A DNA stretch of 49,873 nt, from the NCBI GenBank assembly GCA_902515565.1, contig CABXVR010000008.1, positions 1 through 49,873 of the forward strand. The letters are read 5' to 3'. The position numbers and the translations under genes are program-made. The DNA is from an uncultured Bacteroidota bacterium. GTDB taxonomy: Bacteria > Bacteroidota > Bacteroidia > Flavobacteriales > Flavobacteriaceae. Positions within the stretch are counted from its first letter, which is position 1. Each line of letters opens with the position of its first letter. Positions 45,501 through 49,873 of this stretch are shown piece after piece. The notes below the pieces were generated by a model. The model saw nothing but the letters and a program-made list of their open reading frames with translations, did no database searches and was not told the DNA's origin.

Positions 45501-45524
45501 AAGCCCGTTAAGGGCTTATTTTTA
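45501..45524. terminator. Bidirectional terminator between ABC-F and the CDGSH microprotein
   Basis: Arms AAGCCC (45501-45506) and GGGCTT (45512-45517) with a five-base loop, preceded by A8 and followed by ATTTTTA. The minus-strand CDGSH stop codon (45522-45524) lies in the T-rich flank. Confidence 0.7.
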
Positions 45525-45611
45525 TTTGTTGGAGTGTGATCCGTCACAATAACCATTTAAGTCATTTGTGTTTCCACATCCACATTTAGGTTTGTTTAAG
45601 TTTGATTTCAT
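45522..45611 (-). CDS. 29-residue CDGSH-type iron-sulfur microprotein
   Basis: The frame reads from ATG at 45611 to TAA at 45522, one base after the YceI stop. The residues CGCGNTNDLNGYCDGSH give the C-x-C...C-D-G-S-H pattern of CDGSH [2Fe-2S] proteins such as mitoNEET. Here nine residues separate the second and third Cys rather than the usual eight. Almost the whole protein is the motif, flanked by Lys and Asn. Tight coupling to YceI suggests one transcript. Whether so short a chain binds a cluster, perhaps as a dimer, is open. It falls below common gene-calling size limits. Confidence 0.7.
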   Translation of the reverse strand: MKSNLNKPKCGCGNTNDLNGYCDGSHSNK

Positions 45612-45612
45612 A

Positions 45613-46158
45613 TTAATTAAATTTAAGGTTTGCTAATAATTCAATTTCGTTTAAGATTAATTTATCTCCTAAGTTCTTAAAAAAACTTCCCGAAGCATAC
45701 TTGACGTCATATTTAGATCTATCAAAAACTAAGTCGGCGGTGTAGCCTTCATTACTTTTAGTAAGTGAAAAACTAACTGGGTGGCTAATATCTTTTATTG
45801 TTAAAATTCCTGAAGCAGTGTTGTTTACAACTGTTTCTATAACTAAACTAGCCGTACTATGTTTGTCAACCGCAAAAAAATCGTCAGACTTTAAGTGGTT
45901 CTCTAAGCTATTCTTGCCTTTTCCTGTTAAGTCTTCACAGCTCAAAGATGTCATGTCAACAGAAAAAACTCCACTTATAATTTTCCCATCATCAAATACT
46001 ACATTTCCCTTTTCAAACTTTAATAAGCCGTTATGCCCGCTTCCTGTTATTTTTTTGCCTTCCCAATTAAGAGTTGACTCAGAAATATTTAATTTATTTT
46101 GACTAAATAATGATGTGTACATTATCAAAGAAATGGCTATTAAAAAAAGTTTGTTCAG
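45613..46158 (-). CDS. Exported YceI-family protein (copy 1)
   Basis: The YceI lipocalin-like core is clear: STLNWEGKKITGSGHNGLL, GVFSVDMTSLSC, LENHLKSDDFFAV and IKDISHPVSFSL. The nearest ATG (46122) and TTG (46128) leave no proper signal peptide, yet the open frame upstream encodes NKLFLIAISLIMYTSLFSQ, a perfect one. I therefore place the start at CTG 46158 (ATT at 46167 is the alternative). The frame has a stop at 46192. YceI proteins bind isoprenoids such as ubiquinone-type lipids in the periplasm. It is followed immediately by the CDGSH microprotein. Confidence 0.85.
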   Translation of the reverse strand: MNKLFLIAISLIMYTSLFSQNKLNISESTLNWEGKKITGSGHNGLLKFEKGNVVFDDGKIISGVFSVDMTSLSCEDLTGKGKNSLENHLKSDDFFAVDKHSTASLVIETVVNNTASGILTIKDISHPVSFSLTKSNEGYTADLVFDRSKYDVKYASGSFFKNLGDKLILNEIELLANLKFN

Positions 46159-46254
46159 ATTGTTAATGTAAAAAAAAATTTTGTTGCAGAGCTAAACTAC
46201 ATATAAATCATAGAAAAAATTATAACTTAACATTTAATTAAGATTAGTCATAGT

Positions 46255-46347
46255 ATGATTAGAAAGAATAAAAGAAAAAAACAAACAAATATTTGGGTGT
46301 TTATTATTTTGTTGTTAATGCTATATATTATTTATAAAATTCTTTAA
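46255..46347 (+). CDS. 30-residue single-pass membrane microprotein
   Basis: ATG at 46255 to TAA at 46345-46347. The start is very basic (MIRKNKRKKQT), followed by one 17-residue hydrophobic helix (IWVFIILLLMLYIIYKIL). This is the layout of small inner-membrane proteins with the N-terminus in the cytoplasm. It ends 11 bases before the cupin gene on the same strand. No homologue is recalled; the composition could be chance, but charge placement and spacing favour a gene. Confidence 0.5.
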   Translation: MIRKNKRKKQTNIWVFIILLLMLYIIYKIL

Positions 46348-46358
46348 TATCAATAATT

Positions 46359-46733
46359 ATGAAAAAAGTTGAGTCAATTAATTTAATGGATAAGTTCTCT
46401 TTATTTACAAAGCAATGGACTCCTCAGATTATAGGGGAATTAAATGGGCAGTATGTAAAAATCTGTAAGCTTAAGGACGATTTTGTATGGCACGCTCATG
46501 AAAATGAGGACGAGCTATTTATGGTGCTTAAAGGAACCTTACTTATGGATTTTCGTGATGGAAGAACCGTTAAAATAAAAGAAGGAGAAATATTAATAGT
46601 CCCGAAAGGGGTTGAGCATAGGCCCCACACAAATGGAGAAATTGTTTTTAATCTTCTTTTTGAACCTAAGTCTACTAAACACACTGGCGGGGTAGAAACT
46701 CCTTTGGAAGTCAAAAAATTAAATTGGATTTAG
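46359..46733 (+). CDS. Single-domain cupin protein
   Basis: 124 residues. Cupin motif 1 is FVWHAHENEDELFMVLKG with His45, His47 and Glu52; motif 2 is VPKGVEHRPH with His87. These four residues should bind a metal. No extra domain is present. Small cupins of this type are often isomerases, dioxygenases or sensors; the substrate is unknown. It converges with the pterin dehydratase gene 11 bases away. Confidence 0.88.
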   Translation: MKKVESINLMDKFSLFTKQWTPQIIGELNGQYVKICKLKDDFVWHAHENEDELFMVLKGTLLMDFRDGRTVKIKEGEILIVPKGVEHRPHTNGEIVFNLLFEPKSTKHTGGVETPLEVKKLNWI

Positions 46734-46744
46734 AGTTTTTTAGT

Positions 46745-47035
46745 TTAGTCTTGAACTTCAACTATTTTATTTATACTGTTTGCAAGTTTAAAGTCTAATT
46801 CTGTTACTCCTCCAGCGTCATGTGTTGTAAGTCTAATTTCTAATTTATTATATACATTTTTCCATTCTGGGTGGTGATTTAACACTTCACATTCAAAAGC
46901 AATTCTATTCATCGCTGACATACAGTCTTTAAAGTTATCAAATTCAAAATCCGTATTTAATGCATTGTCACAATAATCCCAGTCCTGCAATGATTCAATT
47001 TTGTGTTTTATTTCTGACTCAGTAAGTTTTTTCAT
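46745..47035 (-). CDS. phhB: 4a-Hydroxytetrahydrobiopterin dehydratase (pterin-4-alpha-carbinolamine dehydratase)
   Basis: 96 residues, normal family length. The conserved core is VLNHHPEWKNVYNKLEI (His54-His55-Pro-Glu-Trp) followed by LTTHDAGGVTELD with His72 and Asp73, the active-site residues. It dehydrates the 4a-carbinolamine formed by aromatic amino acid hydroxylases, so the pterin can be reused. That fits the phenylalanine hydroxylase gene at 12.2 kb, although the two are 33 kb apart in this window. Confidence 0.94.
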   Translation of the reverse strand: MKKLTESEIKHKIESLQDWDYCDNALNTDFEFDNFKDCMSAMNRIAFECEVLNHHPEWKNVYNKLEIRLTTHDAGGVTELDFKLANSINKIVEVQD

Positions 47036-47156
47036 ATTAATCTTTTTTTACAATCTAAAAAAATCAAGCTCTTTGACATGTTAATTATTAGTTAAAAACA
47101 GTTATTTATTAAATTTTTTAACAAAAATTTAAGTCAGTTACAGATTGATTTGTGTC

Positions 47157-47164
47157 TATCTTTG
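47157..47164 (+). promoter_or_regulatory. -7 box of the cupredoxin gene
   Basis: TATCTTTG matches TAnnTTTG exactly, 28 bases before the ATG at 47193. There is no TTG at the standard distance upstream. The leader downstream contains an A9 run just before the start codon, a feature of strong flavobacterial translation signals. Confidence 0.5.
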
Positions 47165-47192
47165 AAATAATTCTATTTAAAAAAAAATTAAT

Positions 47193-47753
47193 ATGAAAAA
47201 AATTACTCTTTTATCTTTTATGACATTGTGTATGTTTTCTAATGCACAAACAACATTTAATTTTGATTGGAACATGCAAAGTACCAATCAGCAAATAACT
47301 ATTGACGTTGGAGACACAGTAGTTTGGACTTGGGGATCAGGGTCTCACAATTTAATATCCACATCTGGCACACACACTTTTGACAGTGACTACCATGGAC
47401 AGGGCTATACCTACTCTTTAACTTTTAATGAGCCCGGAGTTACCGATTACACATGTACTCCACATGCATCTATGTATGGAACAATAACTGTGAATTCTAC
47501 TATGTCTTTAGACACAAGCGATAGGTTAGGGTTAAAAATATTTCCTAACCCTGTTTTCTCAGACTATGTTACGCTTAAAACCTCAATCAGCGGAATTAAA
47601 AATGTTGAATTATTTGATTTAAATGGTAAAATAGTTTTAAGAACATCCATAAACACTAATAATTTAAATGTAAGCTCTATTAATGCCGGTGTATACTTTA
47701 TTAAATTATCTGTAAACGGAGTTAGTGAAACATCAAAATTAATTATTAGGTAA
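47193..47753 (+). CDS. T9SS-sorted cupredoxin (plastocyanin-like) protein
   Basis: 186 residues: signal peptide to about residue 19, a cupredoxin domain about 22-101, and a T9SS type A sorting domain from about 113 (GLKIFPNPVFSDYVTL to the end). Type 1 copper ligands by pattern are His52 (GSHNLI), Cys88, His91 and Met94 in CTPHASMYG. The C-x2-H-x2-M spacing is shorter than in classical plastocyanin. It should be an electron carrier or copper binder on the cell surface. It opens a run of exported proteins ending in a Rieske lipoprotein. Confidence 0.88.
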   Translation: MKKITLLSFMTLCMFSNAQTTFNFDWNMQSTNQQITIDVGDTVVWTWGSGSHNLISTSGTHTFDSDYHGQGYTYSLTFNEPGVTDYTCTPHASMYGTITVNSTMSLDTSDRLGLKIFPNPVFSDYVTLKTSISGIKNVELFDLNGKIVLRTSINTNNLNVSSINAGVYFIKLSVNGVSETSKLIIR

Positions 47754-47801
47754 AGCTAACTACAAGTGCAAAATTGAGTAAATATTAATATATTTATACA
47801 C

Positions 47802-48347
47802 ATGAGGCGTAGGTTTTTATTTTATTTTTTATTTCTCACAACACTTGCTAGTGCTCAAAAGTATGCAACAAGATCTGGGAAAACCTCCTTTATTGGAAGT
47901 GAAGAAACGTTTGAACAAATTAAAGCGGTTAATAATGTTTCAACATCAATTGTAGACTCTTCCAGCGGGGATATTGCAATACTTCTTTTTATAAGTGCAT
48001 TTAATTTTGAAATATCCTTAATGCAAGAGCATTTTAATGAAAATTATATGGATTCTTCTAGATATCCAAAGGCAACTTTTTCTGGAAATATTCAAAACTT
48101 CTCTTTTGAAGAATTATCTGACTATCAGAAAGAGCATAAAATCCATGGAGTTTTAACAATAAGAGGGATCGAGAAAAAAATTACTATTAGTTGTCGTCTA
48201 AAAAAAATAAAAAATGGGCTGTCTTTAAAAACAAATTTTAATGTGTTCGCTAGTGATTTTGAGATCAAAATCCCAAAGGTTGTTAGAAATAAAATTTCCC
48301 AAGAAATTAATATTACTGCAGAATATGATCTTATTGAAAAACTATAA
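47802..48347 (+). CDS. Exported YceI-family protein (copy 2)
   Basis: 181 residues with signal peptide (RRRFLFYFLFLTTLASAQ). YceI motifs: TRSGKTSFIGSEETFEQIKA, NFEISLMQEHFNENYMDSSRYPKATFSG, and HGVLTIRGIEKKITI. Sequence differs clearly from copy 1 at 45.6 kb, so it is not a recent duplicate. It may hold a quinone-like lipid in the periplasm. The next gene starts within its last 23 bases. Confidence 0.9.
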   Translation: MRRRFLFYFLFLTTLASAQKYATRSGKTSFIGSEETFEQIKAVNNVSTSIVDSSSGDIAILLFISAFNFEISLMQEHFNENYMDSSRYPKATFSGNIQNFSFEELSDYQKEHKIHGVLTIRGIEKKITISCRLKKIKNGLSLKTNFNVFASDFEIKIPKVVRNKISQEINITAEYDLIEKL

Positions 48348-48711
48348 ACTTGCGTTGTTAGCCCTGGGAATTTTAATGATTTCATCATGGGTTTTAATAT
48401 ACTATGCGTACAAGAACGAAGTGCCTGTTTCTGAAAAAACAGCTGTTTTCTCCGGTGAGATTTCTGATTTTATTAATGCAAATATTGCAGAAAACTCAGT
48501 TATTATTTTAAAGGCTTCGGTTACAGCAGTCAGAGACAAAGAACTTGAGTTAGGAAGCGAAATTAGCGTACAGTATCTTGAGTCAGAGAGTCAAAGTTTT
48601 CGCGATGTCGAAAAAGGTGATTTTGTTTTGTTAAAAGGAATTTATTTAGGCTATGACGATTTATTTGGGGAATATAAATTAATAAACTGTATATTGTTAG
48701 ATGATGAATAA
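48325..48711 (+). CDS. Membrane-anchored OB-fold-like protein of unknown function
   Basis: 128 residues from the ATG at 48325, which overlaps the YceI end; earlier in-frame ATGs lie deeper inside YceI. One membrane helix (about 8-25) is followed by a beta-rich domain with IILKASVTAVRDKELELGSEISVQYLE, and KGDFVLLKGIYLGYDDLFGEYKLINCIL. The KG-x-x-x-GYDDL-x-GE pattern resembles exported tRNA_anti-like OB folds of Bacteroidota. No function is known. It is coupled at both ends: YceI before and DUF5777 after, with an 11-base overlap. Confidence 0.72.
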   Translation: MILLKNYKLALLALGILMISSWVLIYYAYKNEVPVSEKTAVFSGEISDFINANIAENSVIILKASVTAVRDKELELGSEISVQYLESESQSFRDVEKGDFVLLKGIYLGYDDLFGEYKLINCILLDDE

Positions 48712-49558
48712 ATTCTATTTTTTTATTATATCTCTTTTGTTCGGCTGTTCTGCTTTTAGTCAAAACTCTCTTTTAGATGAAATCACAACAGAATCTGGCT
48801 ATGAAAACACGTTTGAGATGCCGGCGTTTAAAGCAATGAAAGTGGTTAATAATCAGTCAACCAAATTAGCTGGAAAAGGGGATTTGTATCTTTATGTAGG
48901 TCACAGGTTCGGAGCCATAAAAGGTGGTATAGAATCATTGTTTGGGTTAGATTATGCCAACACCAAAATTGAAATGTTATATGGCTTATTAAATGAAGTT
49001 CAAGTCGGTTTTAGTCGTGAATCTTTCAAAAAAACCTATAATATTCATGTTAAATATTCAATCAAAAAACAAACAAGCACATTTCCAGTTTCTATAGTAG
49101 GTTATAATAGCATTAATCTAGATACATCTTTAGATGACAATATATATCCTAATCTAAACTTTAACGAAAGGTATGTTTATATTTCTCAGCTACTTATCTC
49201 AAGAAGGTTCAGTGATAATTTTTCTTTACAATTATCTCCTTCAGTTGTCAAGCATAATTTTTTAACGACACAATCTGAAACAGATTATAATTATATATTA
49301 AACACTGGAAGCAGATTAAAAATATCTAAAAGAAGTTCATTTAACATTGACTACTCTCATCATTTAAACAGATTAAGTAGCTCTACTGAAAAAAATGTTC
49401 TTAGTCTTGGTGTTGATATGGAGACTGGTGGGCATGTCTTCCAATTGTTGTTTTCAAACACGCAAGCATCTGATGAAGCTGGTGTTTTAACAATGGCAGA
49501 AGGAGATTGGCTTAAGGGTGATGTCTTTTTTGGATTTAATATTTTAAGAGTATTTTAA
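48701..49558 (+). CDS. DUF5777 family outer-membrane beta-barrel protein
   Basis: 285 residues (start at 48701 or the adjacent ATG at 48704). The signal peptide ends near CSAFSQN. GKGDLYLYVGHRFGAIKGGIESLFGLDYANTKI is the DUF5777 signature; the rest is alternating beta strands ending in FGFNILRVF with a terminal Phe. The family often sits with YceI and iron-sulfur or cytochrome proteins in Bacteroidota, as here. A role as an outer-membrane conduit for the neighbouring redox proteins is inferred only. Confidence 0.85.
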   Translation: MMNKFYFFIISLLFGCSAFSQNSLLDEITTESGYENTFEMPAFKAMKVVNNQSTKLAGKGDLYLYVGHRFGAIKGGIESLFGLDYANTKIEMLYGLLNEVQVGFSRESFKKTYNIHVKYSIKKQTSTFPVSIVGYNSINLDTSLDDNIYPNLNFNERYVYISQLLISRRFSDNFSLQLSPSVVKHNFLTTQSETDYNYILNTGSRLKISKRSSFNIDYSHHLNRLSSSTEKNVLSLGVDMETGGHVFQLLFSNTQASDEAGVLTMAEGDWLKGDVFFGFNILRVF

Positions 49559-49570
49559 AAATCAAATTAT

Positions 49571-49873
49571 ATGAGAACTAGAAGAAAATTTTTAAAGGAA
49601 GTTTGTCCTACTGTAGCTTTTGCCTTTTTTGGGCTTTCTTTTTTAGAAGCGTGCTCTACTGATGAAGCACAAAATGACGGCCCAGATAGTGGAGGCGATA
49701 GCGATGGGGCTGGTTTTGTTCAAGACGGGAATGTTTACACCATTGACTTAAATAGTTCAAACTTTAGCTCTTTGGATTCAGTTGGTGGTTGGATGAATGG
49801 ATACTCCTTGGGTTTACAAATGCTTTTTTTAAGAATTTCTAACGACACGATTCAGGCGTACAGTAATGCTTGC
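49571..49873 (+). CDS. Rieske-type (2Fe-2S) lipoprotein with Tat-like signal (3' truncated)
   Basis: The last 101 codons of the window are open from ATG 49571. The N-terminus has TRRKFLK, a near-perfect twin-arginine motif, then a hydrophobic stretch ending in a lipobox (FLEAC). A Gly/Asp/Ser-rich linker follows. The last visible part (LFLRISNDTIQAYSNAC) matches the strand and first Cys of a Rieske C-x-H box. Tat export suits a protein folded with its cluster in the cytoplasm. The second Cys-His box should lie past the window edge. Confidence 0.75.
   Translation, partial: MRTRRKFLKEVCPTVAFAFFGLSFLEACSTDEAQNDGPDSGGDSDGAGFVQDGNVYTIDLNSSNFSSLDSVGGWMNGYSLGLQMLFLRISNDTIQAYSNAC

Noticed and set aside
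1-49873. tRNA, rRNA, insertion sequences or prophage genes
   Set aside because: I looked through the longer intergenic gaps and saw no cloverleaf-like segment, transposase, integrase or terminal repeats. The S74 domain at the left edge occurs in bacterial surface proteins as well as phage, and no other phage gene is near.

Overview
The window is an AT-rich chromosomal segment (about one third G+C, judged by eye) from a member of the Bacteroidota, most likely a marine Flavobacteriaceae. The evidence is type IX secretion (T9SS) C-terminal sorting domains, SprB-like repeats, DUF2911/DUF4920/DUF5777/DUF6588 proteins, -7 boxes of the TAnnTTTG type, few purine-rich ribosome binding sites, and the gene order pdxA-DUF177-rpmF-fabH-accB-accC. 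No phage, IS, CRISPR, rRNA or tRNA gene was seen. The species cannot be named from the sequence alone.

Layout. 1-5.2 kb: the end of a surface protein with an S74 autoprotease tail, two exported family 3 glycoside hydrolases and a DUF4920 lipoprotein. 5.4-9.4 kb: an M3 metallopeptidase lipoprotein, a HupE/UreJ-type membrane protein, a SemiSWEET transporter, a decayed DUF805 fragment, a strong bidirectional terminator and an outer-membrane barrel. 9.8-19.1 kb: a long co-oriented run that starts with phenylalanine/tyrosine degradation (hmgA, hpd, phenylalanine hydroxylase, fahA, a flavin reductase, a 78-residue unknown) and continues with an acetyltransferase, a MATE pump, a 6-pyruvoyl-tetrahydropterin synthase homologue and lpxH. 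19.1-23.2 kb: a minus-strand group (MFS, recJ, OsmC, rsmI). 23.3-26.0 kb: tdk, alr, asd. 26.1-31.5 kb: a secreted SixA-like histidine phosphatase and a 1565-residue T9SS protein that carries a phosphohistidine-swivel-like motif and a PPDK-type ATP-binding domain. 31.5-38.2 kb: housekeeping genes (FAD oxidoreductase, accC, accB, fabH, rpmF, DUF177, pdxA, ribE). 38.2-45.5 kb: SGNH hydrolase, DUF2911, amidohydrolase, DUF6588, a SerK/SbnI-like protein, a sorbosone-dehydrogenase-like lipoprotein and an ABC-F ATPase. 45.5-49.9 kb: a 29-residue CDGSH microprotein, YceI, a 30-residue membrane microprotein, a cupin, pterin carbinolamine dehydratase, then a redox-flavoured secreted cluster (cupredoxin, second YceI, OB-fold protein, DUF5777 barrel, Tat-type Rieske lipoprotein cut by the window end).

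How the genes work together. Phenylalanine hydroxylase (12.2 kb) needs a tetrahydropterin. The window also holds a pterin synthase homologue (17.9 kb) and the carbinolamine dehydratase that recycles the cofactor (46.7 kb). Hpd, HmgA and FahA then take tyrosine to fumarate and acetoacetate, but no maleylacetoacetate isomerase is visible.

The most unusual signals are two arrays of A-tracts in register with the DNA helix (starts every 9-11 bp; 11 tracts at 35531-35636, 8 at 38225-38302). They share a 19-mer with one mismatch and flank the rpmF-DUF177-pdxA-ribE block. The secreted dikinase-like protein beside a secreted phosphohistidine-phosphatase-like protein is the best candidate for an undescribed biochemical system.
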